Assembly: GCA_037013495.1 (NCBI GenBank)
Contig: CM072803.1
Coordinates: 11,550,001-11,614,000 of the forward strand
Reading direction: 5' to 3'
Length of the DNA: 64,000 bases
From: Hippophae tibetana
Taxonomy: Eukaryota; Streptophyta; Magnoliopsida; Rosales; Elaeagnaceae
Positions 46,466-57,800 of this stretch are shown piece after piece. The translations under genes and the position numbers were made by a program. The notes beneath the pieces were generated by a model. The model was not told the origin of the DNA. It did no database searches and worked only from the letters and a program-made list of their open reading frames with translations. Within the stretch, counting starts at the first letter, position 1; every line of letters starts with the position of its first letter.

Positions 46466-49400
46466 TGTTTTTGGCGTCGTTGCTGGGAAATGAATACCGT
46501 TTTTAAATTATTTATCAAAATTTTAAAAACATTTTGTGTTGTAAATAATTTTTATTTTTTTATTTTGATTAAAAAACAAAAAAAACAAAAAAAAAATAAT
46601 AGCTAATAAAAAAATAAAAAAATAATCAAATTTCAAATTTCATAAGATATATTTTTTTGAAATTTGAAATTTGAAGTAAAATAAAACTTACCGTCCATAT
46701 ATAGTAAAATAATAATAAAAAAAATTCAAATTTCAAATTTCATAATAAAAAAAATAATTAATAATTTTAAATTTTAAAAAAAATAATTATAGCGTAATAG
46801 TAAAATAATTTTTCAATTTTAAATTTAAAGTAAAAAAAACTTAAATAAATTTTAAATAAAAATAATAATTTTTTTTAATTATTTTCTTAAATAATAAAAT
46901 TTAAAAATAAATAAATAAAATTTAAAAATAAAAATTTAAAAAAATAAAAATTTAAAAAAAATAAAAACTTAATTTTTAATTTTCATTTAATTTTATTTTT
47001 TTATTTTATTTTTTTTATTTTAAATCTTAATTTTTATTTTTTTTTAAATTACAAAATAAAAAAATATAAATAAAAAAATTTCAATTTTTATTTTTATTTT
47101 ACATTTTTCAATTTTATTTTTTATTTTTTTGATTAATTTTTAATTTTATTTTTCTTTAACTATGTTTTATCTTAATTTTCATTGAACTTAGGTTTTTACT
47201 AACTTAAATAACTTAGATTTTTACTTAACTTAACTTAATTAACTTAGATTTTCATTAACTTAATAAACTTAAATTTTTACTTAACTTAACTTATTTAACT
47301 TAATTTCAATAACATGAAAAGTAAAGATTTAAGGAAGTTCTGTATAGGAGACAAATTCTTGGAAGTCTTTGTGCTACTTGACTTTCTTGGGAACGTTGCT
47401 CTGTTTAGGAGGATGGTTTTTAATGAGCATTTGCCCCACCATTCTTTCCTGAGAGCACTCTTGGTTAATACTGATAATGTTATTTTAACTTAGATATTAT
47501 ACTTAAAAAAACAAAAAAAACAAAAAAATATTTATGAAACTATCTCCAAAATTTTAAAGTTTTCATTACAATCTAAGGAGTTAGTTGCTTTGTTTGATCT
47601 AGGTACAATTGTATTTGATGCCTTAATTATTTGATTTGTACCTAGATGTGGGTTATCTAAAACCCTTAAGCATGCCCTTAGTTTTAAGTACAGGAAAATT
47701 TGAAAATCAATAGGGCATGACTGAAAAAGTATAGGTAGACAATCTTGTCTTACTTGTAGATTTGATTGACTCAATGATGTGGGGACATTGAGTTTTCTTA
47801 AATGGAAATCCCCAAGTTACGTCTTGCTAAGACGTTAAACTAAGCGCTGGATGGGAGGCAACCCATCATTTTAGGTAATTTTCTTTTATTTGTTTTATTT
47901 ATTTAATTTCTATTGTTTATTTTAGTTTAATTATATGTGAATAATTTTAAAATTGTTAAAACTAAAAATATTTGTTGAGATGTTAGAAGTTCACAGCGAC
48001 ATGTCTGTGTGAACTTTATTGATGAATATGATGGATGCACCTGCATGTCTCCATTACTACTTGTACATTCTCAGAAAATAGGTAATCTTTCTTCTCTTTT
48101 CTCTTTTCTCTTTATCTTTAATTTACAGTTGTTACATTGAGGATAATGTAAGTTCTAGGTTGTGAGTGGTGAAAAGTTATCATGCTTAAAAATATATTTT
48201 TAACAATTTTAAAAATTAAAAAAAAAATAAAAAAAAATAATAATATTTTTTTATTTTATGTTTACATTTTCATTTTTATTGTGTTTGGTTTTATTTTGTG
48301 TGATTTAGTAATTTTTGTAATTTTAGAATTAATTTACAAAAATTATCATTTCTTTAAATCAAATTTAAGTAAATAGTTAAGTCTTTTGTACTGTTAGATT
48401 AATTTTTGAAAACATATCATAAAATATTTTGTAATTATTTTTGGTAATTAGTTAGTTTTTGTCATAACTAGTATTTCTTGATAAGATATAGAAATTATAT
48501 TAAACCCAAAATCGATGTTTATGAATTTTTTTAGTGGAGACTACCTTTGTGAGATATAATTTGAGCCTAATTTCATTTATTCAGAGTGAAATATATATTT
48601 TTTCTACTCCAAACACATTTCTTATTTCTTCAATTTTTTAGATGATCTCTATAAGTATTAGCATTAAATGTATGGATTTTTTTTCTCATCTTAATAGAGT
48701 ATCGTATATTTTTTTATTATTTTTGCTTAGATTAAATTATTTGAGTAGAAATTGATAGTATATGCTTATATTTCATTCATGACTGCTACAAAAAAAAAGA
48801 CATATCTGGGGTTACCTAAACCAAGATCAAATAGAAAAGCCACAAAATTAACCACTCACCAAAATCCTATATATACTATGACCCACATTACCTACAAAGT
48901 TGTGAGTAAAGGCTAATTACAAAATAAATATATAGGAAGTAATTCCCTAAAAAGTCATTGCACTTTCTTCATTTGTAAAAGACATATATCTTGAAATTCT
49001 TTCTTAATGAGTTTGATTTATGCATGAAGATAATTTTTATATATGATATTTTTATAATTTATACATTCGATTCCTTTCATGAGATCAATGTTAAAATAAT
49101 ACTTTGAGTCTTTATTCTTTATACATATGCAAACATATTAGTTCATTTCTATACATCAACTTTTTCGCATATAAATTAGTATGAGTGTTTGAACATATAG
49201 GATTCAGTGCTTTGAGAGTATTGACAAGTGAGCAATAATGTCTAAGCGAATTTGGACTCTTGACACTGAAATTGAGTAAAATTAAATTGATACATTTTTT
49301 ATATGAAATATGAAAATGATTTTCGACTAACTATTATAATAAATCATGATTGTTTATGAAGATTAAAATATGCTTGAGATTTTAATTATGATCTTAAAGG

Positions 49401-49730
49401 AGATTAAAAAGTATGAGACATTTTTGTGATATGTTGTTTTCTTTTATTCTTAAAAGTTAATTTTTGATTTTGTTGTAATTTTAGTTTTTGTGTTAATTGT
49501 TTTTATTATTTCTTTTTAATTTTTACATTTAGTTCAATGATTGTGGGTATCATTACTGAAAACCCTCATGAGACTCAAACTCGTCCACTAGGGCAACCTA
49601 GGGGTTTAAAGGCTTGTTGTATAGGCTAAATGCAACCGTGTCAATCCACGGAAGTGATTTAGGATAGTTTACTTTTTAGTTTTTATCGCTTCTCTTGCTA
49701 AGGGACTAGCAAGAAGCTGGTTGGGGATTG
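46466..49730 (+). other. Non-coding interior of the LARD-like element
   Basis: Begins with the Athila-type primer site. 46500-47160 is extreme A/T sequence with the near-perfect inverted repeat TCAAATTTCAAATTTCA / TGAAATTTGAAATTTGA at about 46627-46675 and a third copy at about 46724. 47160-47300 repeats CTTAACTTAACTTA words. At about 47830 the conserved Athila 3' block is clear: AAGACGTTAAACTAAGCGCT followed by GGATGGGAGGCAACCCATC. At about 48140, GAGGATAATGTAAGTTCTAG is another worn family block. No protein-like frame survives. Confidence 0.75.
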
Positions 49731-50961
49731 TGATGAGTGCTCAAAAAGCACTAAAATTACTATGATTTTATGCACATTAATTGATTAAAAATATATATAT
49801 TTATATGATTTTATCATATATTTATATATATTTATCTTTTCGGAATCATGAGTATTTTTATTGTTTTTTAGGTATTTTCGCTTAAAAACATAACTTAAAG
49901 ACTCAAAGAGGAATACTAGAGGCAATACATCATAAATATATTCAAAAATAAATGAGGAAATATTTAATTACATGTTATATTTAATTTGTCTATGATTAAA
50001 TTTAACTTAGTTGGCGGTTTGTAAACATGATATGATAATAACGTTGTTATGCTTGTGAAATATTAAATAGGTAAAAATCTCTAAAATGAATTTATTTTAT
50101 TTTTATTCAAGATTTTATATTAAGAATGTTAGAGAGAAATATATTATTTTTCATTACAAACTTAAATCTAAAAATTATATTTTAAGGTTTAGTTATCCGG
50201 TCTGATTTAGAGTAGTGCTCTTTTATTTGTTGGTACAATCGCCCGGTAGTTAGAGTTAAGCTCTATTTCAAAAGTTTTTATAAGAATTATTATCTGAAAA
50301 TGTATTGATAACATGTTTTCAATAGTAGTTTTAAAACTTGAAATTTAGTACTCGGATGATTAAATTCTTAGGTTTAATTTGAACACTTTGAATAAAGTTT
50401 AAACTGTCTAACTCCACCAAAGGTGGCATTTAAATGGTTCATTTTCAATCTCTTAGAAAAATAAATTAATTTAATTAACCAAATTAGTTATCAACCCCAC
50501 ACATAGTTGTTAATTGATTTGTTTAGTTAACAAAGAATATCTAACCCCACCAAAGGTGGTATTCATATAAAAAAGAGAGAATCAATAAATATCAATTTAT
50601 ATATTTAATAACCTAAATAATATGAGCAAGCATAATTAACTTAGTTATTATATCCATAAATACTCCACTATTTTAAATGATAAAATTTGCATAAATGTTT
50701 ATTGAATCTCTATCTATGTTTATTTTTATGTTCTTAGATTAAAAAAAACACAAAAACCTAAATATCGTGACAGGATGTTTAGGATTTAATTTCGTTTTTA
50801 AAAGTTTGAATAATAAATTAAAAACCACATATATTCCTTCCTTAGATCGACCTTGGGAGTATACTTATCATTTTCTATGAAATGATTCGTGCACTTGCAA
50901 GAGTATTATAAATATAAAACCAAAGTATTGGTAGGATTGGTGATGCCGGTTTTGCTCATCA
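49731..50961 (+). repeat. LARD-like element, right LTR with internal replacement
   Basis: 1231 bp, starting TGATGAGTGCTCAAAAAGC. It follows the left LTR closely at both ends. Between about 49960 and 50030 the segment that carries the GC-rich part, leader and start of R/U5 in the left LTR (about 44885-45530) is missing, and about 75 bp of unrelated AT-rich sequence stands instead. Solo and left LTR copies have the full segment, so this copy lost it. Confidence 0.88.
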
Positions 50962-52660
50962 CCAACCTTATTTGTTTCAACAGAAAGACCAGAAGAAGGT
51001 TGCATATAGACTTCTTCATGTAGATCCTTATTAAGGAATGCATTTTGAACATCCATCTGAAAAAGGTCTCATTTACTAGCAGCAACAACAACTAAGAGGG
51101 TACGAACAAAGGAAATGTGGGCAACTGGAACAAAACTCTTTTCATAATCAATCCCATACTCTTGTGTAAAACATCTTGCTACAAGACGAGCCTTGTACTG
51201 ATCGATGGACCCATCAAAGCGAGTCTTGATCTTATAGATCCAGTTACTACCAACCACAGACTGACCAGGAGGGAGAGTAACAAGATCCCAAGTATGGTTT
51301 TTGGTTAATGCATCAATTTCTTCTTTCATTGCAATATGCCAAGAAGGGTAAGTAGATGTCTCACGATAGGTGTGAGGTTTATGGAGTGTAGCAAGGGCAG
51401 TGTAACAATGATAGTCAAGTAAATGTGTAGGAATAGATCTTACCCTGGTTGAGTGGCGAGATGGAATGTCTTGTGGAGGATCTTCAGGTGGAGTAGGAGC
51501 AGGGGACCTATGTTCAAGGCGGGGTAACTCGTTATCAACCTATTCTTCTACGACATGTCTAGGAGAATCATCAAAAATATCTGAAGATTGAATAGTGAAG
51601 TCCAAAGATGGATTAGGAGTATCTGTAGAAGGAACATGAGACTCATTTGGAAATATTTCTAAAACATTTGAATTAGTTAGGGAAGAACGAAAGTGAGAAA
51701 GTTCAACAAATAAGTGGTGTTCCCAAATGACAACATTACGGGAAACATGAAGACGATGTGAGACAGAATCATAGCATCGATACCCTTTTTTAGTTTCACC
51801 ATAACCAAGAAAACAACAAAGACTAGATCGAGGCTCCAATTTGTTGTGTTCATGAGGCTGAAGAAAACGAAACAGACAGATTTGAATGAGAGAAGGTAAT
51901 GATAGTCAGGAGATTACCCAAAAAGCGCTCATATGGAGTCTGATTATGAATGACAGCGCTTGGAATCTGATTAATGGCATGAACATCATGAAGAGTAGCT
52001 TTACCCCAAAATAGGGTAGGAACTTTGGTAGAAAGAAGAAGAGCACGAACAGTGTCAAGAATATGACGAAGTTTTCTCTCGGCTCGACCATTTTTTTGAG
52101 AGGTTCCTAGACAGGTTAGATGATGTACAATGCCATAGGAGTGTAATAGAGCTTGAAAATAATTTTGAGTATATTCAAGAGCATTATCGGATCGAAAAGT
52201 TTTGATATGTTTGGAGAATTATGTTTCAACCATTTTTGCAAAGTAACTGTATATTGGTAAGATTTCAGAACGAGATTTCATTGGAAAGATCCAACTATAA
52301 CGAGAATAATCATCAATAAAAACAAAAACAATATCGACATCCACCAATACTAGTAACAAGAGAAGGTCCCCAAACATCAAAATGAATTAACTCAAAAATA
52401 CTATTAGAGATAGATTTACTATTATTGAAAGGTAAAGCTGGTTGTTTTCCTAACTGACATGAAGTACAATCAAAATTGTCTTTGGAAACAGAACCCAATA
52501 GACCATTAGATGCTAATTGTTGTACCCGAGTGGATGAGGTATGACCAAGACGAGAATGCCAAAGTGCGAGAGAAGGTAAGGAAGAAACTGCAGAAGTTGC
52601 AGCAGTAACAGAGGTAGGAGCAACATGTGGAAGATGAAGATTGTTCACGGAAAACAAATG
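50962..52660 (-). pseudogene. Copia element 2 proximal reverse transcriptase and integrase
   Basis: 50962-51329: RT start with KEEIDALTKNHTWDLVTLPP, SVVGSNWIYKIKTRFDGSID and MFKMHSLIRIYMKK-region frame changes around MDVQNAFLNKDLHEEVYMQP. 51540-51839: integrase-RT linker (ETKKGYRCYDSVSHRLHVSR). About 51850-52310: integrase core in broken frames. 52313-52657: pre-integrase and core start (LALWHSRLGHTSSTRVQQLA, CTSCQLGKQPALPFNNSKSI, FELIHFDVWGPS). Several stops and shifts, yet the motifs are better kept than in element 1. Confidence 0.88.
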
Positions 52661-52705
52661 CCCGACCCTAGGACCGGTCCCAAGCTCTTACCCCATCCTC
52701 GGATA

Positions 52706-53990
52706 CTACACAATACACCCAAAATAGTAAAAAATAAGGCGATATCCTAGTTCAACTAATTGTCCCACATAGCATAAATTATAGGATAGGTCAAGTATAT
52801 GGAAAACCCTAGGAACAGAGAGGGTAGAGGTCAAAACAAAACCTAGACTATTCCTATGAATGGTGGAACTATCAGCTATATGAATATTAAGAAGATGTGG
52901 TGCAGGGTCAAGTTTGGAGAATAAAGATGAGTGAGGTGTCATGTGATTACAACATACAGAGTCAAAAAGCCAAGTTTGAGACTTACCGGGCAGAACTGGG
53001 AGAGTAGTGGAAAGGGATGCATTACCAACCATTTGAATTGCCTGAGTTATGATCTTCTGTAGTTCAATAGAGGAGAGGTTGATAGTGGATCCAAAAGACT
53101 GAGACTCTATTGAACTAGAAGGCATCAACGAAGTAGGCTCAGTATTTGCAACATTAGTAGTAGATTTGTTACGATGGTAACAAGTCTCAATGGTGTGGCC
53201 ATGACGCTTGCAATAATTGCGGAACCTTTTATTATTCTGCCTGCGAAGATTATAAAAGCCAAAGGAATCACCTGATTGCTGAGGTTGCTCAATGGCAGGA
53301 GTAGGAGGAGTAATAGTCAAAACATTGAACTTATTCTGGGCTTGAAGGGTTGCAAGTCAAGCTTCTTCTTTAACCAAGTCATTTACAACAGTATCAAGAG
53401 AGGGAGGAAGACTACGATTAAGAAGCTGACCTCACATGGGCTCAAAGTCCTTATGGAGTGACATCAAGAACTCATAGAGACAAAATTCATCCCTAATTGT
53501 AGCATATTGCTGAGTATCTGTTGAGCATGAACAAATTGGATCAAAAAGGTCAATTTGGTCTCAAAGGAAGCGAAGTTGATCAAAGTAGTCATTTATGGAT
53601 TACCCTGGTTGTTGTTGAAGTTGATGCAATTCAACTATTAGCTGATATTTCATGGATCCGTGAGTAGTGGAGTACCTTTTAGCCAATATATCCCATGCTG
53701 ATTTGGCATCATCAAAGTTGCCCAACAGATTGGAGATTGAGGGAATGGAAGTATTCCGAATCCATGTGAGAATCATGTGGTTGTGACTATCCCATTCAAT
53801 CATACGACGAAGGAAAGTAGCATCTTCTTCACTTGCTCCTTTAACAGGAATGATAATTACACCAATACAGTAATGCCAAAACATACGACCCTTAAGAAAA
53901 TTGTGCATAGCTTGAGACCATAATAAGTAATTCTTGGTCCCCTCCAATATAGTATTGATAGGACAAGAAAGAAAGAAAAACATCATTTTT
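52706..53990 (-). pseudogene. Copia element 2 gag and protease
   Basis: Gag starts near 53986 (MMFFFLSCPINTILEGTKNY, LWSQAMHNFLKGRMFWHYCI), runs through DDAKSAWDILAKRYSTTHGS, and is stopped at about 53601. It continues after broken frames at 53320 with the knuckle CKRHGHTIETCYHRNKS. The protease reads TWLFDSVCCNHMTPHSSLFS, keeping the catalytic Asp but with Val for the usual Gly in DSG. The knuckle's first cysteine pair is NYCKR with an Arg before it, as in element 1 CNYC, so one Cys may be lost. Confidence 0.87.
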
Positions 53991-54029
53991 ATTCATTTGG
54001 AAACACAATATGCAAAAACCGACTACAAA

Positions 54030-54714
54030 AACGAGGTCTACGTGAAAAACTGGGTAGGGAGGACCTGTATTACAAAGTCAACGGTCAACACGGACAGCAA
54101 GAAGTCAACGGTCAACAGTCCCAAGGTCAATGGTTAACACAATCAGTGGGGTCTCTGTGACGTCAACTAGATGCGATGATGATGTCAACCCTAGGCAAGT
54201 TACTGATTCCATCACGGGTAATAGCACGACGTGGCACGTGGATCTGACGCGCTTCTTCTATTGGTGGCGCGTGCAGAGGAATATGATTGCGATACGCCCA
54301 CAGTTGTGTAGATCTGGTCACAACGATCACACTGGTATTTGCAGAAATGTCGTAGGGGTAAGATTTCACGGCGTCATTTGGTTTCAGTGGAGACGCGTGA
54401 AAAGACGTGAAGATCGATTGAACAGCACGTGAGGGAGCATGTGGTGTCCGATTATTGCGATACTTCCACGGTTGTATAGATTTTGTCGATCCAATCACAG
54501 TTGTATCTCCAGAAAAATTATCAGAGCAAGATGCACAGCGGCGACAGTGATTGTAGTGGTCTGTGTGGTGCGGAACTCCTTAACAACGGCGACTGTAGGC
54601 CCAGAACCTAAGGAAAACTGCGGAAAGACGTTGGAGGTTCAACGGTGAGTGGTTGTAACGGCTATTGTGACAACGGAAGCTATAAGGGTTGAGTAACACC
54701 AGAAAAGATAAGAT
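54030..54714 (-). other. Copia element 2 5' leader, GC-richer than its surroundings
   Basis: Untranslated leader between the 5' LTR and gag. It contains several GTCAACGG words (54075-54130) and a worn internal repeat of about 70 bp: GATTGCGATACGCCCACAG at about 54287 and GATTATTGCGATACTTCCAC at about 54449, followed by similar sequence. Element 1 has lost nearly all of it, apparently by joining two TCAACG words. Three overlapping open frames here (plus 54130-54432, plus 54439-54648, minus 54163-54498) have no family resemblance. Confidence 0.6.
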
Positions 54715-54897
54715 TGCTAGAAATACTTAATGATTGTATTTTATTCTGTGATTAAATGAATATACATGATGCATTTATATAGGAGTTATAAGTAAACTAC
54801 ATATGTCTAAAGTAATTAGATATAGATATGCCTAAAGTAAATATATATACATTAGTAGATATATATACATTAATATGTTACTAGATATACATTAACA
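54715..54897 (-). repeat. Copia element 2, 5' LTR
   Basis: 183 bp from TGCTAGAAATACTTAATG to ATACATTAACA. The second base pair of the usual TGTTAG start reads TGCTAG. No primer-binding site adjoins it (see element entry). Confidence 0.92.
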
Positions 54898-57800
54898 AAA
54901 AACAATCTTTCCTTATCTGATCCAATAACCTAAACTTAATATCTAGAGTATCATCATGAATAGTAGCATTACTTGTGCAAGGGAAAGAAAAAACAAAAGA
55001 AAGACCTCGTTTTTTGGACCCAAAATTGTATGAAGGAATTTCAGTTTTGTCTTTTGCATGATTTTGATTGCTTCCTGAAATGGATGGTATTGGTGGTTTA
55101 GAAAAATTCTAAATGATGTAGAAATAGGAAAACTAAACCTAATGTTGTTATCTGAAGAAACTATCCACATTGAGGCAGGTTTATCAACACAAATATTAGG
55201 CAAAACAGGTATACTCTCTAAAGATTGAAACAAATACTTCTTTTGTAGATTTGGTACATCAAATCACACACCTAAAATAGGTGCTTTTGAAGTAAAAATT
55301 TAGTATTCTAAACCTAGTTTAATGCATTTTGCATATATAACAATACAAACCTAAATTCTTAATTTTTTTATTAAACTAAATGTTTAATTTCTAAAAAAAT
55401 ATTAATTTAGGATGTTCTTACTTTATACATAGTTGTGCAGTAAGAATTATGTCTCTTAGCTCAAATTATATATATATATATATATATAATTGTAAAATTA
55501 AATTTAAAATAAGCATATACAAAAAATATGTTTTTACCCCTAAAAAAGTTATATATCATATAAAGGATTATGGAAGTGGACGCACTAGTGATTGGAAATT
55601 GGTGGTCCAATTTAGGTTGAGGGACGACAAGGAATTGGTGGAGGCATCAGGTTGAGCTGGAGGTACTAGGATTGGGATGAGAAGGAGTACTGTTAGCTAA
55701 TCGTGAAATGCTAAAAATGTTACATGAAACCAGGGTTGGGAAGAAACAGAGAGGGGAACGATGGAGCTTGGTACAGTCGGAGGTGGGTACGATTAGAGGT
55801 GGGTGGCGCTGGGGTGGATCACGATGGAAAACACAAGAGAGAAAGAAAAAGAAAAGAGGAATGCGTGAGGGAAAAGAGGAAAGAAGAAAGAAAAAGGGAA
55901 AAAATGGGATGAAAAAAATGAAACAATTAAGAGAAAAAAATTGATAGAGAAGTTTGGTGTGGTGTAAAAGAGAGAAAATACATGAAATTAAATTAAGAGA
56001 GAAATGAAAAAATTATAAAATAATTTTTATATATTTTTAAATGAATAACACACACAATAATATTAATAATGAATATAATTTTTTTTTGTTGTTTTTTGCT
56101 AAGAGACTAAACATATTTTTAACACATTTTTGGTTGATTTTTTAAACATTTGTTTTACTCAAAGAACCAACTTTTTTTCTAAACAATTAAATTTTTTCAT
56201 TGATCAACAAGCTTGAACTAATAATTTTTTTATTTAACTAATTATAATATAATTATAACATCATTATCTAGTATTTAAAAAAATAATATCCTAAACCTAT
56301 GAAAATGATTTTAATAAAAATAATAAGTTAATCTATTTAATATCATAAATCTACAAAAAAAAAAAATTAAATAAGCTAATTTATTTAAAAGAAAGTTTAA
56401 TAAAAAAATAAACGTCCTTGAAAAAAAATATGAGTGCTCATGTGGATAACTTAGCTCAGCTTAGATAAAAATGAATTCAAGTTAATTCAGTTGATTTAAA
56501 TATTATATTAATGAAGTTAATTTATAACTCACTTAAAATGAGCTAACTCAAGTGAGCTAGATAAACCCAACTGGTTGGATACCTCTAATATTTGTTAACA
56601 TAACTCAACCCATATCATGTTAAGTTTACAATCGATGACCAATTGGTTTGGACTTGTACAATCAACCATTTTTCTAGCAAAGTCATCGTTATTCCTTTAG
56701 TCTAATGCTTGTTTATTACTCAATATTAAAGATTTTTATTATATAATTTTTGTATAGTTATATATTTGATTGTAAAACGAGTTTGTATTATATAAAATAG
56801 AAATTTAATACTAACAATATATGTGAGTTTAAACTGTAATAATTTATATAATTTGTCTAAAATTTTAATTTTAAAATATGTGTCTTTATTTTTTATTTCA
56901 TCTCAAATTAAAAATAAATTTATTTTTATTTTATAATTAATGTAAGGAAAATATAAAAATAAATTAATTATTATTTTAAATAAATTTTTATAATAGAATT
57001 ATCTTGATAGGTAAAAAAAATCATAAAAAATACTATTTTAAATATAAATTATTTTATTAAAATATTTATCATACAAAATATTATTATATAATTATATTTA
57101 ATATATCTAATATAAATATCTCATTAGTGAAGTAGTTACTAACACATGAGAATGCCATTTTGTAATATTTTTTCAATAAAAGAAATCGTGGATACTAGAC
57201 TCCACAAAAGCTGGTACGGTGCCTATTACGGTGGGTTTGTATATTGTTATCTTTTTTTCTTTTTCAACTACTTAGATAATAGGGATGATTGATAAAAAAA
57301 ATATAAAAAAAATAGGGAGATGATAGCTAAAAAATGTTGATATTTTAAGTTTTAGAGTTGAAAAATGGTTTTAAAAATTAACCACAAAAGGAATAAAGAA
57401 CATAAAGGAGAAAAAAAATTAAAATGACAACTTTGTCGTAATTAAAATTATTTTATTATTACGTTACAAATTTTAGTAACAAAATAAGGTAAATAATAGT
57501 TAAAAAAGGTAGAACATGATGCACCTGATCTAAGTATTGTCTAAGCTTCCCATGAAACAGAATTTTGATCATTGAGATTGAATTAATACAAATTTATTTT
57601 AAACAATAAGTACCTATTTTGAGTATGGGGAATGAGGGTTAAGAATTGAATATTAGATCTTTAGTTAATGAAATCACAACCTCAGGTGGACTATCAAGGT
57701 GTTGAAAGCTATAACTAAAGCTGTGTTTCATTATCATTTTAATTTATGAATTTTGATTTTTGATTAAATAATATATTTTTGTAATGTTTAATTATTTTGT

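Larger units (their letters stand above)
44662..50961 (+). mobile_element. Athila-like non-coding LTR element (LARD-like) inserted in copia element 2
   Basis: A 6.3-kb element with LTRs of 1804 and 1231 bp. The outer ends form a perfect inverted repeat (TGATGAG at 44662, CTCATCA ending 50961). Flanking five bases are TCAAC (44657-44661) and CCAAC (50962-50966), a target duplication with one change. After the left LTR, TTTTTGGCGTCGTTGCTGGG matches the Athila primer site; before the right LTR, AGCTGGTTGGGGATTG is the polypurine tract. No gag or pol frame exists in the 3.3-kb interior, so it depended on proteins from another element. Orientation plus, opposite to the host copia element. Same family as the solo LTR at 25764-27525. 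Confidence 0.92.
43357..54897 (-). mobile_element. Ty1/copia retrotransposon, element 2 (split by a gypsy insertion)
   Basis: Same family and orientation as element 1, about 5.24 kb without the insert at 44662-50961. The two LTRs are both 183 bp and differ at about 11 sites by my count (about 94% identical). The polypurine tract (TTTGAAGGGGGC on the minus strand) precedes the 3' LTR. The primer-binding region is missing: compared with element 1, about 29 bp between two GTTAGAAA words were lost, fusing leader to LTR at 54715. Gag, protease, integrase, RT and RNase H are all recognisable, with stops and shifts. Flanking bases do not show a target duplication (GAAGC left, AAAAA right). Confidence 0.93.

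Noticed and set aside
54130-54648. Two plus-strand frames and one minus-strand frame in the copia leader
   Set aside because: They overlap on both strands, lie within the untranslated leader of a minus-strand element, and are absent from its sister copy.
54943-55233. 96-residue minus-strand frame as a possible gene
   Set aside because: Composition is somewhat protein-like, but I recognise no family, exon border or partner exon.
55708-55944. Lys/Arg/Glu-rich frames
   Set aside because: A purine-rich low-complexity tract with two overlapping frames; no domain.
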